Shown here: piece after piece, positions 1 to 8,556 of the stretch
Layout: every line of letters begins with the position of its first letter
How positions within the stretch are numbered: position 1 is the first letter of the stretch
DNA from: Caballeronia grimmiae
Lineage (GTDB): Bacteria > Pseudomonadota > Gammaproteobacteria > Burkholderiales > Burkholderiaceae
DNA: 64,000 nt
Assembly: GCF_000698555.1 (NCBI RefSeq)
Contig: NZ_JFHE01000030.1
Span: forward strand, 1-64,000
Reading direction: 5' to 3'
Notes under the pieces: generated by a model
The model's input: the letters and a program-made list of their open reading frames with translations, nothing else
Told to the model about the DNA's origin: nothing
Database searches by the model: none
Program-made: the position numbers and the translations under genes

Positions 1-31
1 CGCGACGCTCTCCCAGCTGAGCTACCCCCCC
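1..31 (-). tRNA. tRNA, 5' part only (isotype not determinable)
   Basis: Read on the minus strand this is a seven-G acceptor strand, T8, and a canonical D-arm (AGCTCAGCTGGGAGAGC), then the first bases of the anticodon stem. The gene runs off the left edge, so the anticodon is not visible. An Ala- or Val-type tRNA is plausible from the D-arm, but the isotype cannot be assigned. Confidence 0.85.
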
Positions 32-98
32 AACGAAGCGAAATTGTACCACAGCCCTCTGCGCGCCAATCAAGCTCCCGAAGGCCCACAGAACCACG

Positions 99-470
99 TT
101 ACTTCTGCGGCGCCCCCGCCAGCACCCACGCGACGACGGCCTTCACATCCCCGTCGTTCATCGCGGGATGCGATGGCATCGGAATCGAACCCCACACGCC
201 TGCGCCGCCGTCCTTCACCTTCTTTGCCAGCTTCGCAGACGCCTGCGCATCGCCCTTGTACTTCTGCGCGACCTGCTGAAACGACGGCCCCACCAGCTTG
301 CGATCCACCGCATGACAGCCCATGCACGCATTGCTGCGCGCAATGGCGATCGCATTTGCCGTCGCCGGCGCCGGCTGATCCGCCGCGAACGCCGACATCG
401 ACATCGACACGCCCAAACACGACAACGCCACGACGAGCGCGCCGCTTGCAACCCTTGCTTCAAACATCAT
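99..470 (-). CDS. Class I c-type cytochrome (c551/c552-like), periplasmic
   Basis: A protein of about 123 aa with a hydrophobic signal peptide ending near AFA, followed by a single haem-binding motif CMGCH and a C-terminal Met (SIPMPSHP) as the likely sixth ligand, then a typical closing helix (VKAVVAWVLAGA). Family knowledge: a soluble periplasmic electron carrier to terminal oxidases. It is last in the yraN-diaA-BON cluster and nearly abuts the BON lipoprotein stop. The start could also be a GTG six bases upstream; I chose the ATG because of the AGGTG ahead of it. Confidence 0.88.
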   Translation of the reverse strand: MMFEARVASGALVVALSCLGVSMSMSAFAADQPAPATANAIAIARSNACMGCHAVDRKLVGPSFQQVAQKYKGDAQASAKLAKKVKDGGAGVWGSIPMPSHPAMNDGDVKAVVAWVLAGAPQK

Positions 471-479
471 CGACACCTA

Positions 480-1268
480 TCACTTGCTCGAAGAACCGCC
501 CGGATGCACGTCCGAGTTCTTGACCGGCGCCGGCGACTGCTGATCCAGCGGCCGCGCCGTCACCGACGAATCCGGCACCGTGCCCACCGTCGCATCCGTT
601 GAAGACGACGTTGCAGCAGGCGCGCTCGCGCCCGATGCAGCCGCCGCTTCGAGCGCCTTCGCTTCATCCGGCTTGATGTACTGGAACACCTTCACGACCT
701 GCTCGACGCCCGGCACGCGCGCGGTAACATCGGCGCCATGCGCGCCCTCATACTGTGTGACGAGGCCCATCAGATAAACGACGCTGCGCTCGCACACCAC
801 CTTGTAGTAGTTCGCCGACAGATCCTTCTCGCCGACCATCGCCGTCTTCACGCGGCCCTCGAGGTACGAATCGTTGGCGCGCGACGAGTACGTACTCGCC
901 GGCTGCACGGCCAGCTCATTGACGATGCCGCCCACGTTGTTGATATCGCGCACGACGGCTTCGGCGCGCTGCTTCGATGCGTCGTCGGGCACTTCACCCG
1001 TCAGCAGCACGCGACGGTTGAACACCGTCACGTTGACGTGCGCCTGATCCGACACGTTGTCCTTGATGCGCGAAAGCGCCTTCACCTGAATCTCGCGATC
1101 TTCGGTCTGCGCGCCCAGCGTACGGCGATCCGTGGCGATGAGCGTGCCGCCCGCAGCCGCCCCGACGACAGCAAGCGCACAGCCTTGCAGCGTCAACGCG
1201 ACGCCGGACAACAGGCTCACCATCAGCGTGGCATTCGCCAGCGCCGCCTTGACGCGTGTCTTCTTCAT
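480..1268 (-). CDS. BON-domain outer-membrane lipoprotein (YraP/DolP-like)
   Basis: 262 aa from an ATG preceded by AAGGGGAACG. It has an N-terminal signal with a lipobox (LQGC) and then two BON domains (roughly residues 45-115 and 120-190, with the paired 'VNVTVFNRRVLLTGEV' and 'ERSVVYLMGLV' strands). The C-terminal tail is low-complexity, rich in Ala, Ser and Pro. Family knowledge: YraP/DolP is an envelope-integrity lipoprotein that binds anionic phospholipid. Its place after diaA matches E. coli yraN-diaA-yraP. The Ala/Ser tail is longer than in the E. coli protein. Confidence 0.88.
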   Translation of the reverse strand: MKKTRVKAALANATLMVSLLSGVALTLQGCALAVVGAAAGGTLIATDRRTLGAQTEDREIQVKALSRIKDNVSDQAHVNVTVFNRRVLLTGEVPDDASKQRAEAVVRDINNVGGIVNELAVQPASTYSSRANDSYLEGRVKTAMVGEKDLSANYYKVVCERSVVYLMGLVTQYEGAHGADVTARVPGVEQVVKVFQYIKPDEAKALEAAAASGASAPAATSSSTDATVGTVPDSSVTARPLDQQSPAPVKNSDVHPGGSSSK

Positions 1269-1291
1269 CAAATCCGTTCCCCTTTTGAAAT

Positions 1292-1879
1292 TCAGTCTTC
1301 GCCCAGCAGCATCGCGTCGATGCCGTCGCACAGGCAATGGATGGTCAGCAGATGGATTTCCTGGATGCGCGCGGTCCGCTCGGACGGCACGCACATATGA
1401 ATGTCGGTATCGACGAGCACCTCGGACATCACGCCGCCGCCGTTGCCGGTCAGCGCGATCACGATCATCTCTCGCTCATGCGCTTCCTGAACCGCCGCCA
1501 GCACGTTGACCGAATTGCCCGATGTACTGATCGCCAGCAACACGTCGCCCGCCTGGCCGAGCGCGCGCACCTGGTTCGAGAAAATCTGCTTGAACGCGTA
1601 GTCGTTGCCGATGGCGGTCAGTATCGATGAATCGGTCGTCAGCGCGATAGCCGGCAAGCCCGGACGCTCACGCTCGAACCGGCCGATCAGCGACGAGGCG
1701 AAGCGTTGTGCGTCGGCAGCCGAACCGCCATTGCCGCAGACGAGGATCTTCGAACCGTTGGCGAGCGCGCTGAAGAGCGTGTCGACCGCGGCCGCGATCG
1801 GAACCGCGAGCGAATCCAGTGCTTCGAGTGTGAGCGCGGCGCTGTCGCGGAATTGCTGTTGGATGCGTTCGACTGACAT
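1292..1879 (-). CDS. diaA: SIS-domain protein, DiaA/GmhA family
   Basis: 195 aa, a single SIS domain. The phosphosugar-binding motifs are visible: 'VCGNGGSAADAQ' in the first half and 'AISTSGNSVNVL' in the second, plus 'ALTTDSSILTAIGNDY'. DiaA (a DnaA-binding initiation factor) and GmhA (sedoheptulose-7-phosphate isomerase) are close paralogues. Position between yraN and a BON lipoprotein, as in E. coli, is my reason for preferring DiaA. GmhA remains possible, since many genomes label this gene phosphoheptose isomerase. Confidence 0.85.
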   Translation of the reverse strand: MSVERIQQQFRDSAALTLEALDSLAVPIAAAVDTLFSALANGSKILVCGNGGSAADAQRFASSLIGRFERERPGLPAIALTTDSSILTAIGNDYAFKQIFSNQVRALGQAGDVLLAISTSGNSVNVLAAVQEAHEREMIVIALTGNGGGVMSEVLVDTDIHMCVPSERTARIQEIHLLTIHCLCDGIDAMLLGED

Positions 1880-1995
1880 CGACTCTCGGTTAATCGGCCG
1901 CGATGCGGCATTCGTTGCATGGGACGAGGACGCGAGGCGCACGCCCGCATCGAGTGTGCGCAGTTTACCGCATGCACCATGCGGCCGACCGTGGC

Positions 1996-2349
1996 TCAGG
2001 ACTCGTCGGCGCGAAAGGCGTCGCGAACCCAGCGGATACGGCCCGCATCGAAAGCGACGACATCGAAGCGGCAGGCCGGCAGCGCGCCGCGCCACGTCGT
2101 CAGATAGTGCTGCGCGGCACGCACGAGCCGCATGCGCTTCGTCATGCCGACGCTCGCCGCCGCATCCGCGAAGCGCGCGCTCTTGCGCGCACGCACTTCG
2201 ACGAAGATCAGCGCGCCGCGTTCATCGAGCATCACGAGGTCGATCTCGCCGCCGCGGCATCGCACATTGCGCGCAACGAGGCGCATGCGCTGCCGTTGCA
2301 GATATTCGAGCGCGCGTGCTTCGAACGCATCGCCGAGCGTTTTGGACAT
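1996..2349 (-). CDS. yraN: YraN family (UPF0102) endonuclease-like protein
   Basis: 117 aa, the usual family size. A PD-(D/E)XK-like core is visible: 'GGEIDLVMLD' (Glu35, Asp37) followed by 'IFVEVRAR'. An upstream in-frame start at 2421 would overlap the divergent rsmI start. The ATG at 2349 has GGGAAG six bases ahead and leaves a 70-base divergent promoter region, so I prefer it. The molecular role is not firmly established; the fold suggests a nuclease acting on structured DNA. Confidence 0.88.
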   Translation of the reverse strand: MSKTLGDAFEARALEYLQRQRMRLVARNVRCRGGEIDLVMLDERGALIFVEVRARKSARFADAAASVGMTKRMRLVRAAQHYLTTWRGALPACRFDVVAFDAGRIRWVRDAFRADES

Positions 2350-2419
2350 GAGCTTCCCGCTAAAGTTGTTGCCCGCGCGCGTGGCAGAATGTGGTCCTTT
2401 ACCCTGCACGTCCGCGCAC

Positions 2420-3304
2420 ATGCTTCAGATCTCCGAATTAGCCGACGGGCAGCAGTATCCGACGGGCGCGCTCTATGTCGTCGCAACGCCGATCGGCAAT
2501 GCCGCCGACATCACCGTGCGCGCACTCCACGTGCTCGGCCTCGTCGATCGCATCGCGGCCGAAGACACGCGCAACACCGCGCAATTGCTCGCGCGCTACG
2601 GCATCGCGAAGCCGCTGATCGCAGTGCACGAGCACAACGAGCGCAGCGCGGCCGAGCGCGTCATCGAGCATTTGCGCAGCGGCGAGCGTCTCGCGTGCGT
2701 GTCGGATGCGGGCACGCCCGGCATCTCCGATCCGGGCGCGCGCCTCGTCGATGCCGTGCGCGCAGCCGGCTTCCCGGTCATTCCACTGCCGGGCGCAAGC
2801 GCGGTCGTCACCGCGTTGAGCGCGGCCGGTGCGTGGGTCGCCGGCTTTACGTTCGTCGGCTTTCTGCCTGCCAAGCCGAAGCAACGCGCGGCGCAGCTTC
2901 GGACGCTCGCGAATCATCGGATGGCGCTGGTGTTCTATGAAGCGCCGCATCGCATCGTCGAAACGACACGCGCGCTCGCAGAAGTGCTCGGCGGCGACCG
3001 GCAACTGCTCATCGCACGCGAGTTGACGAAGTTACATGAGAGCCTGCATCGCTGCACCCTGGCCGAAGGGCCAACGTGGCTCGAAGGCGATGCCAACCGT
3101 CAGCGCGGCGAATTCGTGCTCGTCGTGGAAGGCGCGCCCGAACTCGAGGAAGCGGACGACGCGCACGATGCGCTGCTCGCCACGTTGCTGGAAGAACTAT
3201 CGGTGAAGAGCGCAGCGCGCATTGCGTCGACGCTGACGGGAGCGTCGCGCAACATGCTCTACGATCGCGCGTTGCGGCTCAGCAAACAGCAGGAAGAGGA
3301 GTAG
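2420..3304 (+). CDS. rsmI: 16S rRNA (cytidine1402-2'-O)-methyltransferase
   Basis: 294 aa, full length. The N-terminal tetrapyrrole-methylase-like SAM fold starts with 'LYVVATPIGNAADITVRAL' and continues through 'AEDTRNTAQLL', 'VSDAGTPGISDPGARLV' and 'PLPGASAVVTALSAAG'. The C-terminal part (VKSAARIASTLTGASRN) is the family's HTH-like tail. With RsmH, RsmI makes m4Cm1402 in the ribosomal P site. It is divergent from yraN, the same arrangement as yraL/yraN in enterobacteria. Confidence 0.95.
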   Translation: MLQISELADGQQYPTGALYVVATPIGNAADITVRALHVLGLVDRIAAEDTRNTAQLLARYGIAKPLIAVHEHNERSAAERVIEHLRSGERLACVSDAGTPGISDPGARLVDAVRAAGFPVIPLPGASAVVTALSAAGAWVAGFTFVGFLPAKPKQRAAQLRTLANHRMALVFYEAPHRIVETTRALAEVLGGDRQLLIARELTKLHESLHRCTLAEGPTWLEGDANRQRGEFVLVVEGAPELEEADDAHDALLATLLEELSVKSAARIASTLTGASRNMLYDRALRLSKQQEEE

Positions 3305-3307
3305 CAA

Positions 3308-3345
3308 AGCAAAGGGCCGTCGATGGACGGCCCTTTGCTGTATCG
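3308..3345. terminator. Bidirectional hairpin between rsmI and the RlpA gene
   Basis: Perfect 14-bp arms (AGCAAAGGGCCGTC at 3308-3321 and its complement at 3326-3339) with a 4-base loop. It lies between convergent genes, so it can serve both strands. There is no long U-tract; the A/T-rich base of the stem partly substitutes. Confidence 0.8.
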
Positions 3346-3363
3346 CGGACGGACGATGAACGT

Positions 3364-3987
3364 TTAGTTCACGCTGTCGTCGGCGAGCGATTGGGACTGT
3401 TCGCGGGCGGCGCGCGCCTCCTGCTGCGTAAGTCCTTCGATCTTCACCTTCTGCGTTCCGACGCCGCGCATGCCCAGCGCCGACGCAGCCGCATACGACA
3501 GATCGATCACGCGATTGCCCACGTACGGACCGCGATCGTTGATCTTGACGACGACGGTCTTGTGATTCGACTCGTTCGTCACCCGCACCCACGACGCCAG
3601 CGGCAACGTGCGGTGCGCGGCGGTCATCGCGTTCATGTTGAACTTCTCGCCGCTCGCGGTCTTGCGGCCGTGGAACAGCCGGCCATACCACGAAGCCTTG
3701 CCCTTTTGCTCAAAATTGCCGACGTCCGGTCCGGCCGTGATCGGCTCGGCGTCCGCCAGCGAACGGCCCTTGTCGGCATCCTGCGCCGGCAGCGCGTTCA
3801 GCCTGGAGTCGAAGGCGAGGGGCGTATCGGCAGAGCGGGCATTGCTCGTGCTGAAAGAACCTGCCGTCCGGTGATAAGACGAAGCGGGCGTCGACGAGGC
3901 AACATCGCCCGATCCCGGCGCGGCGCAACCGGCCAGCACGCCAACGGCTAACAGGCTTGCAATATGTCGAATGTATCGAACATCCAT
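3364..3987 (-). CDS. RlpA-like septal-ring lipoprotein (DPBB fold)
   Basis: 207 aa with a signal peptide and lipobox (VLAGC, Cys about residue 20), so an outer-membrane lipoprotein. The C-terminal half is a double-psi beta-barrel: 'GKASWYGRLFHGRKTASGEKF', 'MTAAHRTLPLASWVRVTN' and 'VVVKINDRGPYVGNRVIDLS'. No SPOR domain follows, unlike E. coli RlpA. RlpA proteins cleave denuded glycan strands in some bacteria. I chose the ATG at 3987 because it places the signal peptide at the N-terminus. Confidence 0.88.
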   Translation of the reverse strand: MDVRYIRHIASLLAVGVLAGCAAPGSGDVASSTPASSYHRTAGSFSTSNARSADTPLAFDSRLNALPAQDADKGRSLADAEPITAGPDVGNFEQKGKASWYGRLFHGRKTASGEKFNMNAMTAAHRTLPLASWVRVTNESNHKTVVVKINDRGPYVGNRVIDLSYAAASALGMRGVGTQKVKIEGLTQQEARAAREQSQSLADDSVN

Positions 3988-4652
3988 AGACGTGTTCCAA
4001 CGGTAAGCGGCCGCCGCGCCGCGCTGTTGAGCGCGCGCAAGGCAGCCATAGGCTTCGCCGTGCATGACAGCGCGCCGTTCGATCAAGCGAACGGCGGACT
4101 GATGCCCGGATGCGGCGCAAGTTCGCCGCAAACGCCCGGTTATCGTTCACGTCTGGCGCAACCTGTCCCCGGCAGCCTGACCAGACCCCACATGCCGCCA
4201 TCGAACGTGGCATCACACTCGTGCGCGTCTCACACGAGACAGCGCAGGAACGGCGGCGTAGGCCCCATCCAGCGTGACGGCGCAAAGGCCATCTGACGGA
4301 CGCGCGGCGCCCGGCTGGACAAGACGTGTGCACCTACGAGAAGGTGCGTTGAGTTGCAGTTGCGAGGCTTTTGGCCCCTAACAGCGTACTGATGGTGATT
4401 GTAAAAAACGCCCTGGCGTTTCAGCGATCACCCGTTGACGGCATGATGAAACCATGCACAAGTGAAGGCATTATACAAAAAAATCGGGGTTCAGTCCGCC
4501 GGACTGTGGCAATCGTCATTGATTCTGACTATGAGCGTAAGAATTTCCGTATTTTTGGCTGGTTAGCGGGTTTACGCGCGCCTTCGTCGACGGTCTCTCG
4601 CCCCCGGTACAATGAGCGTTTTTACACGCGCGTCAGCCTCATCGACAGACCC
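3988..4652. other. Intergenic stretch with an AT-rich core and a short palindrome
   Basis: 665 bases between divergent genes without a convincing ORF. Bases 4380-4560 are visibly AT-rich and likely hold promoters for the RlpA gene and the MBL gene. A perfect inverted repeat, AAACGCC-CT-GGCGTTT, spans 4406-4421 and could be an operator. GCACCT-6nt-AGGTGC lies near 4330. Confidence 0.45.
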
Positions 4653-5297
4653 ATGAAAGTCATTCTCGTTCCCGTGACGCCATTTCAGCAGAACTGCTCG
4701 ATCGTCATCTGTGAAGCGACGCAGCGCGCCGCTGTCGTCGATCCGGGTGGGGACATCGATCGGATCATCGCGGAAGTGGAGCAGCAGGGCGTCACCGTCG
4801 AGAAGATCCTGCTGACGCACGGCCATCTCGATCATTGCGGCGGGGCCAAGGCGCTGGCAGATCACTACGGAATACAGATAGAAGGGCCTCACAAGGAAGA
4901 CGCGTTCTGGATCGATCAGTTGCCCGCTCAGACGCAACGGTTCGGATTCTCGAATGCCGAAGCGTTCACGCCCGAACGCTGGCTCGAGGATGGCGACACC
5001 GTTCGCTTCGGCGATGAAGAGATGGACGTCTACTTCTGTCCCGGACATACGCCGGGGCACGTCGTGTTTTTCAGTCGCGCGCATCGGCTGGCCTTCGTCG
5101 GGGATGTGCTGTTCTCGGGCTCGATCGGCCGTACGGACTTTCCGCGCGGCAATCACGCGGAACTGATCCGCTCGATCCGCGAGAAGCTCTGGCCGCTCGG
5201 CGACGATGTCACGTTCGTGCCGGGTCACGGTCCGGCGTCGACTTTCGGAGAAGAGCGTCGCAGCAACCCGTTCGTCCGCGATGGAGTCGCAGCATGA
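4653..5297 (+). CDS. MBL-fold hydrolase, YcbL/glyoxalase II-like
   Basis: 214 aa metallo-beta-lactamase fold. The metal motif 'LTHGHLDHCGG' (His56, His58, Asp60, His61) is followed by 'PGHTPGHVVF', 'FVGDVLFSGSIGRTDFP' and 'VPGHGPASTFGEER'. It lacks the C-terminal HAGH domain of full glyoxalase II, as in YcbL. Hydrolysis of S-lactoylglutathione or a related thioester is a family-level inference. The stop overlaps the next gene by four bases (ATGA), so translation is probably coupled. Confidence 0.9.
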   Translation: MKVILVPVTPFQQNCSIVICEATQRAAVVDPGGDIDRIIAEVEQQGVTVEKILLTHGHLDHCGGAKALADHYGIQIEGPHKEDAFWIDQLPAQTQRFGFSNAEAFTPERWLEDGDTVRFGDEEMDVYFCPGHTPGHVVFFSRAHRLAFVGDVLFSGSIGRTDFPRGNHAELIRSIREKLWPLGDDVTFVPGHGPASTFGEERRSNPFVRDGVAA

Positions 5298-5956
5298 ACG
5301 CGATCCCCGAAATCTACGTCAGTACCGATGTCGAAGCCGACGGTCCCATCCCCGGCCCGCATTCGATGCTGAGTTTTGCATCAGCGGCATACACGGCGGA
5401 CAAGCAGCTCATCGCTACGTTCTCCGCGAATCTCGAAACGCTGGAAGGCGCCGCGCCGCATCCCGTGCAGGCCGCCTGGTGGAAAACGCAGCCCGAAGCG
5501 TGGGCGGCATGCCGCGTCGACCTGCAAAAGCCGGAGGCCGCGCTTGTCAACTATGTGGAATGGGTCGAGGCGTTGCCGGGCAAGCCGGTGTTCGTCGCGT
5601 ATCCGGCGGGCTTCGACTTCACCTATATGTTCTGGTACATGATGCGCTTTGCCGAGCGATGTCCGTTCTCGTGGTCCGCGCTGGATATCAAGACGCTCGC
5701 GTTCGCCATGACGGGCTTGCCGTATCGCAAGGCCATCAAGCCGCGCCTGCCGAAGCACTGGTTCGATGAACTGCCGCACACGCACGTCGCGCTTGATGAC
5801 GCCATTGAGCAAGGCGCGCTGTTCTGCAATATGCTGGCGGAATTGCGGGCATCGCAAGAGGCGGCGGCAGCGAGAACGTCGCAAAATACCGACGAAAATG
5901 CGACGTCACCGGCAGGCGATAATGCGAAAGGTAAAAACGCGCCGTCTAGTCAGTGA
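5294..5956 (+). CDS. DEDDh-type 3'-5' exonuclease-like protein
   Basis: 220 aa. The N-terminus 'IYVSTDVEADGPIPG' gives the Asp12/Glu14 pair of exonuclease motif I; 'VFVAYPAGFDFTYMF' corresponds to motif II; 'PHTHVALDDAIEQ' supplies motif III His/Asp. This is an RNase H-like fold of the kind found in oligoribonuclease and DNA pol III epsilon relatives. The C-terminal 35 residues are low-complexity and polar. It is coupled to the preceding hydrolase through an ATGA overlap. Substrate unknown. Confidence 0.82.
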   Translation: MNAIPEIYVSTDVEADGPIPGPHSMLSFASAAYTADKQLIATFSANLETLEGAAPHPVQAAWWKTQPEAWAACRVDLQKPEAALVNYVEWVEALPGKPVFVAYPAGFDFTYMFWYMMRFAERCPFSWSALDIKTLAFAMTGLPYRKAIKPRLPKHWFDELPHTHVALDDAIEQGALFCNMLAELRASQEAAAARTSQNTDENATSPAGDNAKGKNAPSSQ

Positions 5957-6051
5957 GTAGGGGAAACTACCTCATTGCACTGGCGTTGCATTGCCTTTCT
6001 TTTCTGGCGCCTCTACTATGAGAGTCAAATCGCGACCGAACGGAGGCGCAG

Positions 6052-6510
6052 TTGACTCTCGATACATTCTCACAAAAAATCCTGCGTCTTCTGCAACTAG
6101 ACGCCCGGCGCTCCGTTCAGGAAATTTCCGATCAGGTCGGCCTGTCCAGTACGCCTTGCTGGCGACGAATCAAGGACATGGAGCAGTCTGGCGTAATCCA
6201 GCGCTATACCGCGCTGCTGGATCGCGAGAAACTCGGCCTGCATGTCTGCGCGCTTGCGCATATTCACCTGACGCGGCATACGGAAGGCGGCGTCGAACAA
6301 TTCGAACGCGAGATCGCCACGTGCCCCGAAGTCACGGAGTGCTACAGCACGACCGGCGAATCGGATTACATCCTCAAGATAGTCGCGCCCGATATCAAGG
6401 CGTACGACGCCTTTCTGCACGACCGCATTTTCAAGATTCCGGCGGTGGCGCAGGTTCGCACGAGCGTCGTGTTGCGGGAAATCAAGTTCGATACGCAACT
6501 GCCGCTTTGA
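6052..6510 (+). CDS. Lrp/AsnC family transcriptional regulator
   Basis: 152 aa, starting at TTG with GGAGG six bases ahead. The N-terminal HTH ('ILRLLQLDARRSVQEISDQVGLSSTPCWRRIKDME') is followed by a RAM/AsnC ligand-binding domain with 'VTECYSTTGESDYILKIVAPD'. These proteins form octamers that sense amino acids. The convergent CDF gene lies only 15 bases past its stop. The regulated target is not evident here. Confidence 0.93.
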   Translation: MTLDTFSQKILRLLQLDARRSVQEISDQVGLSSTPCWRRIKDMEQSGVIQRYTALLDREKLGLHVCALAHIHLTRHTEGGVEQFEREIATCPEVTECYSTTGESDYILKIVAPDIKAYDAFLHDRIFKIPAVAQVRTSVVLREIKFDTQLPL

Positions 6511-6525
6511 TTCGATGCGGGCGCG

Positions 6526-7704
6526 TTAATCGGCGGCGTGTTTGGCCGTTCTTTGCGCGGCCCGCGTCATCGACTGAGCCACGCGAATCTCGCGTGCGCC
6601 CAAGGTCTGCCTGAGCGCGTCGAGGTCGACGCTCGCGAGCCGCGATTCCGTGTCGCCCGACTTGGCAGGCGGCAACAGGATTTCGACATCGAAGCCGCGC
6701 TTGAGGTAATGCAGATTAAGTGCATCGACGGATAAGCCCGGTACGGAAAATGCCGCACGCACGGCCTCCGCGACGGCCGAGCGCAGCGGATATTTGCCGG
6801 GCAGCGGATTCGCGGCATCGCTTTCGGGATCGACGTGAATAAGCGCATCGATCACGCGGGGGTCCAGGAGAATATGCGCCCTCGCGGATTCTGCAATGAA
6901 ATGGCCTTCCGAAACGGTAATGAGCGGATCGACGAGAATATGCGCATCGACGATCGCGAGGTCGCCCATTTTGCGGGTCCGCAGATCATGCACATCGCGC
7001 ACGCCGGGTGTATCGAGCAACATGCTGCGTAAATCGGCGGTAGTGGCTTCATCGAGTGCACGATCCGAGAGATCTTGCAACGCATCCCAGGCAAAGCTCC
7101 AGCCCATTTTGCCGATCATGAAACCGACAAGCGCCGCCGCAATAGGATCGAGAATGCGAAAACCGGCGAGACTGCCGATGATGCCGAGCGCAACCACGAG
7201 CGAAGAAGCCGCATCCGAACGGGCGTGCCACGCATTCGCGACGAGCATTGCGGAACGGACGCGTTCAGCGGCCCGAAGCATATACCGGAAAAGCGCTTCC
7301 TTCGAAAGCAGCACGATAATGGCCACCGCCAGCGCGCTCGCGTGGACTGGCGGAATATCGTGAAGATGCATGATGCGCGTTCCGGCGCGCCATAACATTC
7401 CCGCGCCAACGACAATCAGCAATCCACCGAGGAAAAGGGAAGCGACGGTTTCATACCGGCTGTGACCGTAGTTGTGATCGATATCCGGAACGGCAGCGGC
7501 CTTCCGGTTCGCAATCAGCACGACAAAATCCGACACGATATCGGCCAGGGAATGCACGCCGTCGGCAATCAACGCCTGGGAGTGCGCAATTACACCCACG
7601 ACTAGCTGGCCTGCGGTCAAGCCGCTATTAAGCAGGATACTTGTCCACGTAGTCCGGACGGCAACCGCCTGCTTTTCCGCCGCATCCGCCACTGAAAGTG
7701 ACAT
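6526..7704 (-). CDS. Cation diffusion facilitator (CDF) metal efflux protein
   Basis: 392 aa from an ATG with AGGTGG five bases upstream; an alternative GTG lies nine bases further out. The membrane domain carries the zinc-site motifs 'ALIADGVHSLADIVSDFVVL' and 'DHNYGHSRYETVASL', and a second pair around 'NAWHARSDAASSLVV'. A cytosolic dimerisation domain follows ('VRDVHDLRTRKMGDLAIVDAHILVD'). The C-terminal extension of about 90 aa looks like a second CDF-type cytosolic domain. Probably exports Zn2+, Fe2+ or Co2+; the ion cannot be decided. Confidence 0.92.
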   Translation of the reverse strand: MSLSVADAAEKQAVAVRTTWTSILLNSGLTAGQLVVGVIAHSQALIADGVHSLADIVSDFVVLIANRKAAAVPDIDHNYGHSRYETVASLFLGGLLIVVGAGMLWRAGTRIMHLHDIPPVHASALAVAIIVLLSKEALFRYMLRAAERVRSAMLVANAWHARSDAASSLVVALGIIGSLAGFRILDPIAAALVGFMIGKMGWSFAWDALQDLSDRALDEATTADLRSMLLDTPGVRDVHDLRTRKMGDLAIVDAHILVDPLITVSEGHFIAESARAHILLDPRVIDALIHVDPESDAANPLPGKYPLRSAVAEAVRAAFSVPGLSVDALNLHYLKRGFDVEILLPPAKSGDTESRLASVDLDALRQTLGAREIRVAQSMTRAAQRTAKHAAD

Positions 7705-7743
7705 GTAATCCACCTCGTGTCATCGAGGTTTGATTTTACCAGC

Positions 7744-7765
7744 GCGGCGCGATGCATCGCGCCGC
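7744..7765. promoter_or_regulatory. Perfect 22-bp palindrome upstream of the CDF gene
   Basis: Arms GCGGCGCGATG and CATCGCGCCGC are exact reverse complements with no spacer, centred 7754/7755, about 40 bases upstream of the CDF start. A spacer-free perfect dyad of this size in a promoter region suggests an operator for a dimeric regulator. A cruciform or a chance GC-rich dyad is also possible. Confidence 0.4.
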
Positions 7766-7851
7766 CTCCGACGCCGCGCTCGTTACGAATCAGCAGCTTA
7801 TATCGTGCAGCTTACCCATGTAGCTAACGACGGATTCCGGGGTCGCAAAAG

Positions 7852-7880
7852 AAAAAGGCCGCGCATTTGCGCGACCTTTT
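7852..7880 (-). terminator. Rho-independent terminator of the H-NS-like gene
   Basis: Inverted repeat AAAAGGCCGCGC / GCGCGACCTTTT (one C-A mismatch) about 25 bases downstream of the H-NS-like stop. On the minus strand the stem runs into a T-rich stretch. Confidence 0.75.
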
Positions 7881-7904
7881 CTAGTTCTTTACGTCTGACG
7901 CGGC

Positions 7905-8210
7905 TTATTTGCCGATCAGGAAAGTATCGCGATCCTGGCCCGCGATCCACTTCGGCGGCTTGCCACGGCCGGACCACGTGCTGCCGCTTTCCGGGTCGCG
8001 ATATTTAGGCGCGACACCCGAACGGCCACGCGACGATGCCTTGGCGGATTTGCCGCCGCGACCCCCGGCCAATTCCTGAAGCGTGATGCCATAATCAGCC
8101 ATCTTCTGCTTGATCTCATTAAGCACTTCGGCGTATTCGCGCGACTTTGCTTCTTCGATCTGACGTTCGAGAGACTCGCGTTGTGCGAGGAGTTCCTTGT
8201 ATGAAGGCAT
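7905..8210 (-). CDS. H-NS family nucleoid protein (Bv3F/HvrA type)
   Basis: 101 aa. The N-terminal half is a coiled-coil oligomerisation segment ('LLAQRESLERQIEEAKSREY'). A linker rich in Gly, Lys and Ser follows, then the C-terminal DNA-binding motif 'YRDPESGSTWSGRGKPPKWI', the consensus core of H-NS-like proteins in Burkholderiaceae. It binds curved or AT-rich DNA and silences foreign genes. Single-gene unit with its own terminator. Confidence 0.93.
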   Translation of the reverse strand: MPSYKELLAQRESLERQIEEAKSREYAEVLNEIKQKMADYGITLQELAGGRGGKSAKASSRGRSGVAPKYRDPESGSTWSGRGKPPKWIAGQDRDTFLIGK

Positions 8211-8556
8211 GGCAATTCCTTAGTGGTGTGCTGTCTTGCGAGTCAGGCGCTCGCTCTGTCAGTTATCAGTATAGCCTCGGGTTGATGCGGAGATTAACAC
8301 AGAACCGATTATGACGGAGCGTCGCATTGACATTAATGCGTTTAGATGTATTGGCTCGTAACATTTGCCGGATTGCGCGGCTTTCGAGCTATCGCTGATG
8401 CTTGAAATCTGGGACTTCGACGGACTCTTCTGATGTCATGGAATGAAAGTACCCATAGTCGCGGGTCAAGAAAATTCCCATCAAATGGCAACTTGTTAGC
8501 CAACCGCATTCCCGCCGGCCTGACATCGCGCCCAAAGGCATATTCCGTCCCCGTGT
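8211..8556. other. Intergenic region, no supported gene
   Basis: About 345 bases upstream of the H-NS-like gene. AT content is raised near 8260-8345, consistent with the H-NS gene promoter. An open frame on the minus strand overlaps the end of the broken HugZ gene but shows no recognisable motif. Confidence 0.5.
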
